A DNA stretch of 64,000 nt from an uncultured Ilumatobacter sp. (GTDB lineage: Bacteria; Actinomycetota; Acidimicrobiia; Acidimicrobiales; Ilumatobacteraceae), in the NCBI GenBank assembly GCA_937919625.1, contig CALFRK010000060.1:1-64000 (forward strand). The letters run 5' to 3'. Shown piece by piece: positions 1 through 9,980 of this stretch. Numbering within the stretch: the stretch's first letter is position 1; the number at the start of each line of letters is the position of its first letter. The notes beneath the pieces are model-generated. The model saw nothing but the letters and a program-made list of their open reading frames with translations. It did not search any database and was not told the DNA's origin. The position numbers and the translations under genes were made by a program.

Positions 1-322
1 GCGCCGGTGCGGTTGTCGGTGGTGATGTAGTCACCGAGATGGTGGTGGCCGGGATCGTGGCGGAAATCGTGGTCGGCGGAATGGTGTTGTCGATGGTCGT
101 CGGCGACGTTGTTGCTGTATCGGTGGCGCTGGTCGACACCGATGTGGTCGTGGAGAGACTCGAACTGCTCGTGATCTCTTCGTCGCGACTGCCGATCCAC
201 ACGGCAAACCCGATGAGCAAAACCAGCATCGCGGCTCCGCCGATGGCCGTGAGAATCCAGGGGGAGCCTCGACCCTGAGGCGGCCCCATCGCACCGGGTG
301 CTTCCATGTCCTGCCGACTCAT
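1..322 (-). CDS. Single-pass membrane protein with Ser/Thr-rich stalk (partial)
   Basis: The gene runs off the left edge of the window, so only the first 107 codons are visible. The start at 322 is well supported: GAGGAGG lies just upstream of the ATG. Residues 1-21 are Gly/Pro/Gln-rich and cytoplasmic-looking. Residues about 22-43 form one hydrophobic segment ([20 protein letters not shown]). It is followed by a long low-complexity stretch rich in Thr, Ser and Pro with repeated [11 protein letters not shown]-like units, typical of an extracytoplasmic stalk. The functional domain, if any, lies outside the window, so no function is assigned. It is divergent from gltB, with 169 bp between the two starts. 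Confidence 0.75.
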   Translation of the reverse strand, partial: MSRQDMEAPGAMGPPQGRGSPWILTAIGGAAMLVLLIGFAVWIGSRDEEITSSSSLSTTTSVSTSATDTATTSPTTIDNTIPPTTISATIPATTISVTTSPPTTAPA

Positions 323-491
323 GGCAACCTCCTCAACTCTCCGCAAGCGCGGCCCGATCAACCTGCAACCTAGTAGGTCGTCGACGAATACATTTCGGTT
401 CCGGCGGCTGAACCCGTATCATGGTGCGTTCTTCGGGCCAACGTCGTCCCGGACTCCCACAAGCCAACCCCCGACTTTCGTGGAAGTGCAC

Positions 492-3400
492 ATGTTGACG
501 ACTCCTGAGCCTACGGGCCTATATAACCCGCGTTTCGAACACGACTCCTGTGGAGTGTCGTTCGTGGCGCACATGAAGGGCCGTCGCTCCCACGAGCTTG
601 TCCAAACCGGTCTACTGGCGCTGACCAATCTCGAGCACCGCGGCGCGACGGGCGCAGAGTCCGACACCGGCGATGGTGCCGGCATTCTGCTTCAGGTGCC
701 AGATCGGCTGTTGCGCGGTTCGGTCGACTTCGAGCTGCCTGCCGAGGGAAAGTACGCGGTCGGGATCGTGTTCCTGCCCGCCGACGATGCCACCCGCGAA
801 AAGGCCGAGGCTCAAATCCAGTCGATAATGACCGAAGAGGGTCTGACCGTGTTGGGCTGGCGTGACGTGCCGGTCAATCCCGATTGCCTCGGCAAGACGT
901 CGCGGGCGGCGATGCCGGCGTTCGGCCAACTGTTCGTGTCGTCGCCGGGGGGCGAGGCAGGGCTCGAACTCGATAAGCGCACTTATGTGGCCCGCAAGCG
1001 CACCGAGCACGAACTGATCGGCGAGCTCGAGTCGTACTTCTCGTCGCTGTCGTCACGCACGATTGTCTACAAGGGCATGCTCACCACGCCGCAGCTGAGC
1101 CAGTTCTTTCCCGATCTCACCGACGAGCGGATCGAGAGTGCTCTGTTGCTCGTGCACTCCCGATTCTCGACCAACACTTTCCCATCATGGCCCCTGGCAC
1201 ATCCGTACCGGTACGTCGCCCACAACGGCGAAATCAACACCGTGCAGGGCAACCAGAACTGGATGCGAGCCCGCGAGGCAATGGCCACCAGCGACGAGCT
1301 GCCGGGTCTCGAACAGGCTTTTCCGATCTGCACACCGGGCGCCTCCGATACAGCAAGGTTCGACGAGGTGCTCGAACTGTTGCACCTCGGCGGCCGTCCG
1401 CTTCACCACGCCATGTTGATGATGATTCCCGAGGCGTGGGAAAACAACGACGAAATGGACGCCGACCGGCGCGCCTTCTATCAGTTCCACGCCAGCGTGA
1501 TGGAGCCCTGGGACGGCCCCGCCAGCGTCACCTTCACCGATGGCGACGTGATCGGTGCCGTGCTCGACCGCAACGGCCTGCGCCCCAGCCGGTACTGGGT
1601 CACCGACGACGACCTCGTGATCATGGCGTCAGAGGTCGGCGTGCTCGAGATCGATCCGGCCAAGGTGGTCAGCAAGGGCCGATTACAGCCGGGCAAGATG
1701 TTCCTGATCGACACCCGTGAGGGTCGCATCATCGACGACGAGGAGATCAAGAAACAGCTCGCCTCCGAGCACCCCTACGCAACATGGCTGGCCGACGGGA
1801 TGGTGCACCTCGATGACCTGCCCGATCGTGAGCACACCGTTTTCAGTCACGACAGCGTGCTGCGCCGACAGCAGATGTTCGGGTATACACACGAGGAACT
1901 CAAGATCATCTTGATACCGATGGCCCGAGACGGCAAGGAGCCACTTGGCTCGATGGGTACCGACACACCGATCGCCGTGTTGTCGAAGCGCCCACGCCTG
2001 TTGTTCGACTACTTCGCCCAGCTATTCGCCCAGGTCACGAACCCGCCGCTCGATGCCATTCGGGAAGAGGTTGTCACGGCTGTCGCCTCGTCGATCGGGC
2101 CCGAGGCGAATGTGCTCAAGCCAGGTCCCGAGAGCTGCCGCCAGTTGGAGCTGCCGTTCCCGATCCTCGACAACGACGAGCTCGCCAAGATCATCCACGC
2201 CAACGACGACGGCCAGTTCCCAGGCCTCGCTGCCCACGTGGTGAAGGGGCTGTACCGGGTCGCCGGCGGCGGTGATTCGCTGCGCACCTCGCTCGATGCG
2301 ATCTTCGAAGAGGTCACGTCGGCGATCGAACGTGGTGCTCGCGTGATTGTGTTGAGTGACCGCAACGCCGACACGGTCGACGCCCCGATTCCGTCATTGC
2401 TGCTTACGTCAGCGGTGCACCACCACCTGGTGCGCACCAAGCAGCGCACCATGGTCGGCCTGGTCGTCGAATGTGGCGACGCCCGTGAAGTGCATCACAT
2501 GGCGTTACTGATCGGGTACGGAGCGGGCGCGATCAACCCGTATCTGGCGTTCGAGTCGATCGAGGACATCATCGATCGCGGTCTGCACGGCATGGCTGCG
2601 ATGGATCCGCACAAGGCCGTCAAGAACTACATCAAGTCGTGTGGCGCGGGTGTGCTCAAGGTGATGTCGAAGATGGGAGTTTCGACGGTGGCGTCGTACA
2701 CCGGCGCCCAGATCTTCGAAGCGATCGGACTCGGCGACGACCTCGTCGAGCGGTACTTCACGGGCACCGTGAGCCGGCTCGGTGGGATCGGCCTCGACGA
2801 GATCGCGGCGGCGATCCGGATGCGCCATTCAGTCGCCAACCCGCGTCGCCCCGAAGAGCGCGCCCATCGCAAGCTCGAGCTCGGCGGTGAGTATCAGTGG
2901 CGGCGTGAGGGCGAGTATCACTTGTTCAACCCCGAGACGGTGTTCAAGTTGCAGCACGCCACGCGCGCCAAGCGCTACGACGTCTTCAAGGAATACACCG
3001 GTCTCGTCGACGATCAATCGAAGAACCTCGCCACATTGCGCGGGCTGTTCAAGTTCGCCGAGGGCCGCCAGCCGATTCCGATCGACGACGTCGAGCCGAT
3101 CAGCGAGATCGTCAAAAGGTTCTCGACCGGCGCCATGTCGTATGGGTCGATCTCGGCCGAGGCGCACGAGACAATGGCGATCGCCATGAACCAGCTTGGC
3201 GCCAAGTCGAACACGGGCGAAGGCGGCGAGGACTCAGACCGTCTCTACGACCCGACCCGGCGCTCGTCGATCAAGCAGGTCGCTTCAGGGCGGTTTGGAG
3301 TGACTTCTGAATACCTCACCAACGCCGACGACATCCAGATCAAGATGGCGCAGGGGGCCAAGCCTGGTGAGGGCGGTCAGCTGCCTGGCCACAAGGTCTA

Positions 3401-5033
3401 TCCGTGGATCGCCAAAACCCGTCACTCCACGCCGGGTGTCGGCTTGATCAGCCCGCCTCCGCATCACGACATCTATTCGATCGAGGATCTCAAGCAGTTG
3501 ATCCACGATTTGAAAAACGCCAATCCGGATGCCCGAATCCATGTCAAGCTCGTGGCAGAGATGGGAGTCGGCACCGTCGCAGCCGGCGTGTCAAAGGCGA
3601 AGGCCGACGTGGTGCTGATCTCGGGCCACGATGGTGGCACCGGGGCGTCACCGCTGACATCGCTCAAGCACGCAGGTGGTCCGTGGGAGCTCGGCCTTGC
3701 CGAAACCCAGCAGACCCTGCTGCTCAACGGGCTGCGAGATCGGATCGTCGTGCAGGCCGACGGCCAGCTCAAGACCGGTCGTGACGTCGTGGTCGCCGCC
3801 TTGCTCGGCGCCGAAGAGTACGGATTCGCGACGGCACCGTTGGTCGTGTCGGGCTGCGTGATGATGCGTGTGTGTCATCTCGACACCTGCCCGGTCGGTA
3901 TCGCCACGCAGAATCCCGAGCTGCGCCAGCGGTTCACCGGCAAGCCCGAGTTCGTCGTGAGCTTCTTCGAATACATCGCCGAGGAGATCCGTGAGCACAT
4001 GGCTGAGCTCGGCTTCCGCACGATGGCCGAGATGATCGGCCATGTCGAGGCGTTGGACATCAATCCGGCGGTCGACCACTGGAAGGCGCGAGGGCTCGAC
4101 ATCAGCCCGATCCTGCAGGTCGTCGACAACCCGTACGACCAGACGTTCTTGTGCTCCAGCAAGCAAGACCACGGACTCGCCGAGGCCCTCGATCAGGAGT
4201 TGATCCGGCTGGCCCAACCGGCGATCACGAATGCTGAGCCGGTGACGATCGACATGCCGATCCGTAACGTCAATCGTACGGTCGGCACGCTGCTCGGGCA
4301 CGAGGTCACCAAGGTCTGGAAGGGTGCCGGTCTGCCCGATGGCACGATCGACATCCGCTTCACCGGTTCAGCCGGTCAGAGCTTTGGCGCGTTCCTGCCG
4401 TCTGGCATCACGATGCGGCTGGTTGGCGACGCCAACGACTATCTCGGCAAGGGCTTGTCGGGGGGTCGCCTGATCGTGCGCCCTCCTGAGGAGTCGCGAT
4501 TTGTGGCAGAGGATCAGGTGATCGCCGGCAACGTGATCGGCTACGGCGCCACCGCCGGGGAGATCTTCCTGCGCGGCATGGTCGGCGAGCGCTTCTGTGT
4601 TCGCAACTCGGGCGCCACGGCAGTGGTCGAGGGCGTCGGCGACCACGGTTGCGAGTACATGACAGGTGGCCGGGTGATCGTGCTTGGGGCGACAGGCCGC
4701 AACTTTGGAGCCGGCATGTCCGGTGGCATCGCCTATGTGTACGACCGCCACAACGACTTCGATCGCAAGGTGAACTACGACATGGTCGAGGTCGAACAAC
4801 TCGACGCCACCGACCGTGACTTCCTGCGGACGACGATCGAGGCCCATTTCACCAACACCGATTCGGCCGTCGCCAGCCGGATGCTGGCGGCGTGGAGTGT
4901 AGAGGTCAGCCGGTTCCGAAAGGTGATGCCCGTCGACTACAAGCGTGTGCTGGCGGTGATCGCGCAGGCCGAATCGGAAGGCCTCGATCAGGCTGAAACC
5001 GTGAACAGAATCATGGAGTCAGGGCGCGGATGA
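492..5033 (+). CDS. gltB: Glutamate synthase (GOGAT), large subunit
   Basis: Converts glutamine and 2-oxoglutarate to two glutamates, working with the small subunit encoded next door. The 1513-residue length fits the family. Cys20 begins a [11 protein letters not shown] motif and is the expected N-terminal nucleophile of the class II glutaminase domain after removal of a short propeptide. The central FMN/synthase domain carries the 3Fe-4S cysteines C1122, C1128 and C1133 ([15 protein letters not shown]). The C-terminal GXGXG beta-helix is visible ([20 protein letters not shown]). The frame stays open upstream to 306, but that 62-residue extension is unlike GltB and would overlap the divergent gene. 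The ATG at 492 has GGAAG 5 nt upstream and puts the nucleophile at residue 20. gltD follows after 75 bp. Confidence 0.97.
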   Translation: MLTTPEPTGLYNPRFEHDSCGVSFVAHMKGRRSHELVQTGLLALTNLEHRGATGAESDTGDGAGILLQVPDRLLRGSVDFELPAEGKYAVGIVFLPADDATREKAEAQIQSIMTEEGLTVLGWRDVPVNPDCLGKTSRAAMPAFGQLFVSSPGGEAGLELDKRTYVARKRTEHELIGELESYFSSLSSRTIVYKGMLTTPQLSQFFPDLTDERIESALLLVHSRFSTNTFPSWPLAHPYRYVAHNGEINTVQGNQNWMRAREAMATSDELPGLEQAFPICTPGASDTARFDEVLELLHLGGRPLHHAMLMMIPEAWENNDEMDADRRAFYQFHASVMEPWDGPASVTFTDGDVIGAVLDRNGLRPSRYWVTDDDLVIMASEVGVLEIDPAKVVSKGRLQPGKMFLIDTREGRIIDDEEIKKQLASEHPYATWLADGMVHLDDLPDREHTVFSHDSVLRRQQMFGYTHEELKIILIPMARDGKEPLGSMGTDTPIAVLSKRPRLLFDYFAQLFAQVTNPPLDAIREEVVTAVASSIGPEANVLKPGPESCRQLELPFPILDNDELAKIIHANDDGQFPGLAAHVVKGLYRVAGGGDSLRTSLDAIFEEVTSAIERGARVIVLSDRNADTVDAPIPSLLLTSAVHHHLVRTKQRTMVGLVVECGDAREVHHMALLIGYGAGAINPYLAFESIEDIIDRGLHGMAAMDPHKAVKNYIKSCGAGVLKVMSKMGVSTVASYTGAQIFEAIGLGDDLVERYFTGTVSRLGGIGLDEIAAAIRMRHSVANPRRPEERAHRKLELGGEYQWRREGEYHLFNPETVFKLQHATRAKRYDVFKEYTGLVDDQSKNLATLRGLFKFAEGRQPIPIDDVEPISEIVKRFSTGAMSYGSISAEAHETMAIAMNQLGAKSNTGEGGEDSDRLYDPTRRSSIKQVASGRFGVTSEYLTNADDIQIKMAQGAKPGEGGQLPGHKVYPWIAKTRHSTPGVGLISPPPHHDIYSIEDLKQLIHDLKNANPDARIHVKLVAEMGVGTVAAGVSKAKADVVLISGHDGGTGASPLTSLKHAGGPWELGLAETQQTLLLNGLRDRIVVQADGQLKTGRDVVVAALLGAEEYGFATAPLVVSGCVMMRVCHLDTCPVGIATQNPELRQRFTGKPEFVVSFFEYIAEEIREHMAELGFRTMAEMIGHVEALDINPAVDHWKARGLDISPILQVVDNPYDQTFLCSSKQDHGLAEALDQELIRLAQPAITNAEPVTIDMPIRNVNRTVGTLLGHEVTKVWKGAGLPDGTIDIRFTGSAGQSFGAFLPSGITMRLVGDANDYLGKGLSGGRLIVRPPEESRFVAEDQVIAGNVIGYGATAGEIFLRGMVGERFCVRNSGATAVVEGVGDHGCEYMTGGRVIVLGATGRNFGAGMSGGIAYVYDRHNDFDRKVNYDMVEVEQLDATDRDFLRTTIEAHFTNTDSAVASRMLAAWSVEVSRFRKVMPVDYKRVLAVIAQAESEGLDQAETVNRIMESGRG

Positions 5034-5108
5034 TGGGCCACTTCGAACCCAGGAGTCAGGCGCCGAGGCCAGCGCCAGCGCCGACCATCAGTGTGGGAGG
5101 AAATCGAT

Positions 5109-6560
5109 ATGGGTGAGGCAAATGGATTTCTGAAGTGGGAGCGTGAATTGCCGCAGTATCGACCGGTGGCGGTGCGGTTACGGGATTGGAAAGAGGTCTA
5201 CGAAGACTTTCCTGAAGACAAGCTGCAGACCCAAGCCGGGCGTTGCATGGACTGCGGCATCCCCTTCTGTAACAACGGCTGCCCGCTTGGCAACCTGATT
5301 CCCGACTGGAACGACTTCGTCTACCGCGACCATTGGCACGATGCCATCGATCGACTTCACGCCACGAATAACTTCCCTGAATTCACCGGACGGTTGTGCC
5401 CGGCGCCATGTGAGTCGGCGTGTGTACTCGCCATCAACCAGCCGGCCGTTGCGATCAAGCAGGTCGAGGTGGAGATCATCGACAAGGCGTTCGATGAGGG
5501 TTGGGTAGTTCCGCAGGTACCGACCGTGCGGACTGGTAAGAGGGTCGCCGTGATCGGTTCGGGCCCGGCCGGCTTGGCCGCAGCACAGCAGCTGACCCGC
5601 GCCGGTCATGACGTGATCGTGCTCGAGCGCGCCGACCGTATTGGAGGCCTGCTGCGGTATGGCATTCCTGAGTTCAAGATGGAGAAGCGTCATATCGACC
5701 GCCGGCTGGCGCAGATGACGGCCGAGGGAACCGAGTTTCGCGTGAATGCCGTGGTTGGCGACAACGTCGACATCACTGTCTTGCATGCCTCATACGACGC
5801 GATCGTGCTGGCGTGCGGCTCGACACAGTGGCGAGATCTGCCGGTTCCCGGGCGCCAACTGAACAACATCTACCAGGCGATGGAGTACTTGCCATTCGCC
5901 AACCGGGTGCAGATGGGCGATATCGAAAAGTCGCCGATCGATGTCAACGGCAAGCATGTTGTCATCATCGGCGGCGGTGACACGGGAGCCGACTGCCTAG
6001 GTACGTCGCATCGGCAAGGTGCAGCGTCGGTCACACAGCTCGAGATCATGCCTCGGCCGCCCGAGCAACGCGCCGGAAGTAACCCGTGGCCGCAGTTCGC
6101 CTTCGTCTACAAGGTCACCTCTGCCCACGCCGAGGGGGGCGAGCGGATCTACTCGGTCAATACCGAGCGATTCATTGGTGACGATGCCGGCAACGTGAAG
6201 GCGTTGGCCATCCATGAAGTCGAGATGATCGACGGCAAGTTCGTGAAGGTCGAGGGGACCGACCGCCAGCTTGTGGCCGACTTTGTGTTCTTTGCGCTTG
6301 GCTTCACAGGGCCCGAGAAGGGTTCGTGGCTGGACGCCTTGGGCGTTGATTCTGATTCGCGTGGCAATCTTGCCCGCGACCGAAACTTCATGAGCAACGT
6401 GCACGGAGTGTTCGTTGCCGGCGACATGGGTCGCGGTCAGAGCTTGATCGTCTGGGCGATCGCCGAGGGGCGCTCAGCGGCGGCCGGGGTCGACCGGTAT
6501 CTGATGGGCGACACCAAGCTGCCCGAACCCATCGAACCGACCACGCGACCATTGATGTGA
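5109..6560 (+). CDS. gltD: Glutamate synthase, small subunit (NADPH, FAD, Fe-S)
   Basis: Supplies electrons from NAD(P)H through FAD and Fe-S clusters to GltB. The protein has 483 residues. Two N-terminal cysteine clusters are present (CMDCGIPFCNNGCPLGN and CPAPCESAC), followed by the FAD-binding GSGPAGLAAA and the pyridine-nucleotide-binding IIGGGDTGADC. A GTG at 5091 would also be in frame, but ATG 5109 has GGGAGGA 7 nt upstream and gives the usual family N-terminus (MGEANGFLKWERE). It lies 75 bp after gltB and is surely co-transcribed. Confidence 0.97.
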   Translation: MGEANGFLKWERELPQYRPVAVRLRDWKEVYEDFPEDKLQTQAGRCMDCGIPFCNNGCPLGNLIPDWNDFVYRDHWHDAIDRLHATNNFPEFTGRLCPAPCESACVLAINQPAVAIKQVEVEIIDKAFDEGWVVPQVPTVRTGKRVAVIGSGPAGLAAAQQLTRAGHDVIVLERADRIGGLLRYGIPEFKMEKRHIDRRLAQMTAEGTEFRVNAVVGDNVDITVLHASYDAIVLACGSTQWRDLPVPGRQLNNIYQAMEYLPFANRVQMGDIEKSPIDVNGKHVVIIGGGDTGADCLGTSHRQGAASVTQLEIMPRPPEQRAGSNPWPQFAFVYKVTSAHAEGGERIYSVNTERFIGDDAGNVKALAIHEVEMIDGKFVKVEGTDRQLVADFVFFALGFTGPEKGSWLDALGVDSDSRGNLARDRNFMSNVHGVFVAGDMGRGQSLIVWAIAEGRSAAAGVDRYLMGDTKLPEPIEPTTRPLM

Positions 6561-6604
6561 GCGTCGTACAGGTTGCATGACGCCCGCCGCGTCGTTCCGC
6601 GTCG

Positions 6605-6610
6605 TACGCT
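6605..6610 (+). promoter_or_regulatory. -10-like box TACGCT for a leaderless gene
   Basis: TACGCT ends 7 nt before the ATG at 6618, and there is no Shine-Dalgarno. The spacing places the expected transcription start at the start codon. The same arrangement recurs across the window. Confidence 0.45.
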
Positions 6611-6617
6611 AGGGCCG

Positions 6618-7229
6618 ATGCAGGTCAAGTCGAGCGCTTTCGTGTTGGCTGCCTTCGGTGTCGGCCCACTTTTACTGGCAGCCGGATGCGGTGGCTCCAC
6701 CGGCGATGGTGCGCGCTCCACGATCTCGCCGATTCAGGCGTCGAGTTATGTCACGATCCAGCCGGCCACGACAACCACGACTACGACGATATTTTTCGAT
6801 CCGAATGTGCCGCCGGAGAATCAGATCTCTCCCATCGAGCAGATCTATACCGTCGTGCCGAACGACTCGCTTTCGAAGATCGCCTCGTTGTACGACATCA
6901 GCGTCGATGTGTTGATCGCTTACAACGGCTGGACCGACGGCATCGGCCACCTGCTGCTGGCCGGCGACGAGATTCTGATCCCGCCCGAAACGCCGATCCC
7001 CAGTGCCGATGGCCCTGCTGCCGGCGACCCCGGTTCTACCGACTCGGCCGATCCAGCCGACGAACCGGCCTGCAGGCACATCATCGTCGCCGGGGAGAAC
7101 CCGACCAAGGTCGCCCGCAAGTACGGTCTCACATTCGACGAGTTGCAGCTCGCCAATCCGTTCATGGACTTCAGGACAACCTTCGTGGTCGGCGACACAT
7201 TGAACATCCCGCCAGAAGGCACCTGCTAA
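6618..7229 (+). CDS. Lipoprotein with two LysM domains
   Basis: A 203-residue secreted lipoprotein expected to bind peptidoglycan. The N-terminus is a lipoprotein signal with lipobox LAAGC, Cys24 being the lipidation site. A Thr-rich linker follows. Then come two LysM domains, about residues 78-125 (IYTVVPNDSLSKIASLYDIS ... ILIPP) and about 153-200 (HIIVAGENPTKVARKYGLT ... LNIPP). No catalytic domain is visible, so it may be an anchor or spacer protein. An in-frame TTG at 6573 is less likely because ATG 6618 gives a clean signal peptide and has a -10-like box 7 nt upstream. A palindromic repeat follows the stop codon. Confidence 0.85.
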   Translation: MQVKSSAFVLAAFGVGPLLLAAGCGGSTGDGARSTISPIQASSYVTIQPATTTTTTTIFFDPNVPPENQISPIEQIYTVVPNDSLSKIASLYDISVDVLIAYNGWTDGIGHLLLAGDEILIPPETPIPSADGPAAGDPGSTDSADPADEPACRHIIVAGENPTKVARKYGLTFDELQLANPFMDFRTTFVVGDTLNIPPEGTC

Positions 7230-7230
7230 C

Positions 7231-7263
7231 CGTTACCAAAGGTGCCTGGCACCTGCGGTAACG
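7231..7263. repeat. Nested palindrome, GGTGCC-T-GGCACC core
   Basis: The outer arms CGTTACC (7231-7237) and GGTAACG (7257-7263) flank an inner perfect palindrome GGTGCCTGGCACC (7241-7253). It sits between the convergent LysM and acyltransferase genes. A close relative lies at 63825-63857. There is no T-run, so a simple intrinsic terminator is unlikely, though a hairpin in RNA from either strand is plausible. Confidence 0.8.
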
Positions 7264-7273
7264 GATGCATTCG

Positions 7274-8287
7274 TTAGCCGAGGTCTGGCCAGCGGCGTTG
7301 TTGACGGCGGCGCAGGCCGGCGGCGCCGAGCTTGCGGTGTTCTCCGAGTTCCCACTGGCGGCGCCACCCGTTGTATTCGGGGCCGGTCAGTTTCGGGCTG
7401 CGACCCTGGGCGGCTCGCTTGGTGGCCGTCCAATAGTCGGTCAAGGCCTCGTCGCCGAGCCGGGTGACGGCGGCCTCGATGCGCGAGTTGAAACGACGGG
7501 TGTTCTCGCCTTCGAGCGGTCGCAACGGTGCGCCGAACACAACCTTGGTGCGTCCCGGCTTGGGTCGCTTCATGCCTTTGCCGAAGATTGCACCAGATCC
7601 GTCGATGAAGACCGGCACAACCGGGGCGCCGGTGCGCGATGACAGATACGCAGCGCCGCCCTTGAACTCTTGGCCCCAACCGTCGGGTGACCGCCCGCCC
7701 TCGGGGTAGATCAGCAGGCTGTGGCCATCGGCGACGAGGTCGCGGAACTGATCGCTTGACTTGCGGCCGGTGACCTCTCGATCGATCGGGATGGCGTTGA
7801 GCGCCAGCGCCGACAGGGTCGCCTTCCACTGCTTGTCGAAGAAGTAATCGGCGGCGGCGGCGACCACCAGCCGGCGGCGCCAACAGAGCGGTATCGAGCG
7901 GATCATCAGGGTCGTGTCGACATGGCTGTGGTGGTTGGGGGCAAAGATGACGGGCGGCGATTCGTCGAGGCGGAGCAGATCGTCTAGTCGGTCGAGCCCG
8001 ACGACCTCGGGGTTGGCGATGCCCTTGACGAGCAGCCGTAGTGGGCCCTCTGCGATCAGGCCGCGGGCGGCACTAGCGATCGGGGTGCGAGCCCATTCGG
8101 TGTCATAGTTGGCTCCCAGCCTCGACGGCAGTTTGGGTACCACGACGCCTTTGGGCACGCTCGGCGGGCGGTACGGAAAGCCGTACGAGCGCAGTGGCCT
8201 GGCGGCTGAGCGCACGACCCGCTCGGCTTTGCCGGCGACTCGCTGTGCAGAACGGAGATACCGATTTGCCATCGTCAACTCGCTCAC
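7274..8287 (-). CDS. PlsC-type 1-acylglycerol-3-phosphate acyltransferase family protein
   Basis: A membrane-associated acyl transferase of the lysophosphatidate acyltransferase family. It shows the HX4D catalytic motif (APNHHSHVDTT) and the substrate-binding block YPEGGRSPDGWG. The first roughly 90 residues and the Arg-rich C-terminus are unlike plain PlsC. The acyl acceptor cannot be told from sequence, and it need not be lysophosphatidate. The start is taken as GTG 8287 because it overlaps the stop of the LarA-like gene (GTGA), a coupling seen repeatedly here; ATG 8272 is the alternative. It is the last gene of the four-gene operon that begins at 13519. Confidence 0.85.
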   Translation of the reverse strand: MSELTMANRYLRSAQRVAGKAERVVRSAARPLRSYGFPYRPPSVPKGVVVPKLPSRLGANYDTEWARTPIASAARGLIAEGPLRLLVKGIANPEVVGLDRLDDLLRLDESPPVIFAPNHHSHVDTTLMIRSIPLCWRRRLVVAAAADYFFDKQWKATLSALALNAIPIDREVTGRKSSDQFRDLVADGHSLLIYPEGGRSPDGWGQEFKGGAAYLSSRTGAPVVPVFIDGSGAIFGKGMKRPKPGRTKVVFGAPLRPLEGENTRRFNSRIEAAVTRLGDEALTDYWTATKRAAQGRSPKLTGPEYNGWRRQWELGEHRKLGAAGLRRRQQRRWPDLG

Positions 8288-9870
8288 ACGACATCGGCCA
8301 CGAGCACGCCGGGCACGTGGAGGTGGGAAATGGTGGGCGAGCGGCCAACGACATCGCTGGCGATCTCGAAGGCGTCGTCGAGCGTGCTGGCCGGGGTGAA
8401 CCCGAGTCGGCGGACGGCGGTCGGGTCGCCGCCGACGATGATCACCTTGCCGGCCCATTGCTGGCCGTGGGCACCCCAGTACCAGGCGTAGAAAGGATGC
8501 ACGCCGTGGTAGGCGTTACCGGTGCGGTACAGGTGGCGGTACCACTCGTCCTCGGCGTACTTCTTCTCCCATTTCTCCGACATCACGACAGGGTCGGTGG
8601 TGTCGGCCAGCACCTCGTCGTAGAAGTCGATGTAGCTGGGGTGGTGGACCGGGTTGAACTCGCGGTAGGTCGGGTGGGTCATGATCACCACGCCGCCCTC
8701 GCGCACCAGCGGCTTGTTGCGGTACATGTTGAACAGGTAGCCGAGGCCCATACACATCACGAGAATCGGGTTCATGATGCCCTCTGGGTTGTACGGGCTG
8801 ATGAACGGGATCCCCATCGTGAGGATGTCGGTCTGCCCCTCGACTGGCACGATGTGCTGGTCGTAAACGTGCTTGAGTGTGATCTCGTGCACCGATGGCG
8901 TGAACCCGGCCTGCACGCTGGTGGTGGCGTACGGCGATTCGATGCCGTGGAAGATCTTGCGGGCCAGCCGGTTGGGTGTGCGGTTGAGCGACTTTTGGGT
9001 GGCTAGATAGATGGCGCGGTCTTTGGCGTTCCACTCCCATTCGCGCTTCGATAGGAAGTCGAAAGGCGACGGGAAGGCATCGGTGTTGATCGTGGTTTCG
9101 ACCGTGAAGATCTTGGGGCCGTGATCCTCGAGCACTTTGCCGAGCCGCCAGACACTCTTGTGGAGGTCGCTGTTGTGGCGGTCCATCAGGCTGCGCGTGT
9201 TTTGCAGCGTGACAGGGTTGTGGTGGTAGCTGAGGCAGCGGTACGAGGCGACGCCGGTGGTGATCGACTTCCAGCCGCCGTCCATGGCGACCTGGTTGAC
9301 GTTGGCGTAGACAACGAGATCGCTCTCGGCGACACGCTTGTTGATTTCGAGCACCTCACCGTGGTCGGTCTCGCCGATCACGGTCAGGTTGTCGTAGTCC
9401 TCGGCGTCGTGCTGGTATAGCATGCCGCGCGGGTGGAAGGCGTCGAAGATCCGGTCGCCGAGCACATGGCGCAGCTCGTACTCGTGCATGCGGCGGTGCA
9501 AGCCGAGGGCGGCGATCAAGTGGATGTCGTCGACACCCGCCGCGGCCGCTAGGTCGAGCACGGCCTCGATGATCCGCTGGCGTGTGTCGGGCTTGCGCAT
9601 TTTCGGCAGCGACAGGCTGGCGTCGTCGAAGCAGATCGTGAGCTTCATATCTGGCTTCAATAGCGCCGGCAGCGGGTCCATGTCGACCGGATTCAAAAGG
9701 GCGTTGCGAATGTGGCCGTCGACATCGTCGAGTCCGGCCAGAGGCTCGGCCGGATAGATCACCCGACTGCGGTCGGCGGGCAGCCTCTCGAGGCTGAACC
9801 CCTCGCCGCGCCAGAACAAGATGGGTGGCGTCGACTTGTCAACTTCGAGGACGAATCCGGGGCGAGGCAT
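8284..9870 (-). CDS. LarA-like (lactate racemase family) nickel-pincer protein
   Basis: A 528-residue protein related to LarA, which uses a nickel-pincer nucleotide to racemise alpha-hydroxy acids. Matching to L. plantarum LarA by motif and spacing gives H125 (GLHRRM) for H108, K201 (GGWKSITTG) for the cofactor lysine K184, and H217 for the nickel ligand H200. The 76-residue spacing between the first two is preserved exactly. The position equivalent to the second catalytic His (H174) is V191, and the usual DxTRPxP loop is DDASLSLP. So cofactor binding seems retained but the chemistry or substrate is probably altered. No larB, larC or larE lies in the window. It starts 110 bp after the dehydrogenase gene and its stop overlaps the acyltransferase start. 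Confidence 0.75.
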   Translation of the reverse strand: MPRPGFVLEVDKSTPPILFWRGEGFSLERLPADRSRVIYPAEPLAGLDDVDGHIRNALLNPVDMDPLPALLKPDMKLTICFDDASLSLPKMRKPDTRQRIIEAVLDLAAAAGVDDIHLIAALGLHRRMHEYELRHVLGDRIFDAFHPRGMLYQHDAEDYDNLTVIGETDHGEVLEINKRVAESDLVVYANVNQVAMDGGWKSITTGVASYRCLSYHHNPVTLQNTRSLMDRHNSDLHKSVWRLGKVLEDHGPKIFTVETTINTDAFPSPFDFLSKREWEWNAKDRAIYLATQKSLNRTPNRLARKIFHGIESPYATTSVQAGFTPSVHEITLKHVYDQHIVPVEGQTDILTMGIPFISPYNPEGIMNPILVMCMGLGYLFNMYRNKPLVREGGVVIMTHPTYREFNPVHHPSYIDFYDEVLADTTDPVVMSEKWEKKYAEDEWYRHLYRTGNAYHGVHPFYAWYWGAHGQQWAGKVIIVGGDPTAVRRLGFTPASTLDDAFEIASDVVGRSPTISHLHVPGVLVADVV

Positions 9871-9980
9871 GGCTCAGCGACCTGACCTTTCGAGAGAAAC
9901 GTGGGTACGTGTCGAGGGAAGCGCCAGCGACCAGGCACACAGGCCGAGTAGCCGAAGCGGAGCGGAGGTGATCGAGGCCA

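Noticed and set aside
306-491. 62-codon N-terminal extension of gltB
   Set aside because: It is unlike the GltB propeptide and overlaps the start of the divergent gene. ATG 492 has a ribosome site and places the catalytic Cys correctly.
8194-9006. 270-codon plus-strand frame within the LarA-like gene
   Set aside because: Antisense shadow of a recognisable protein.
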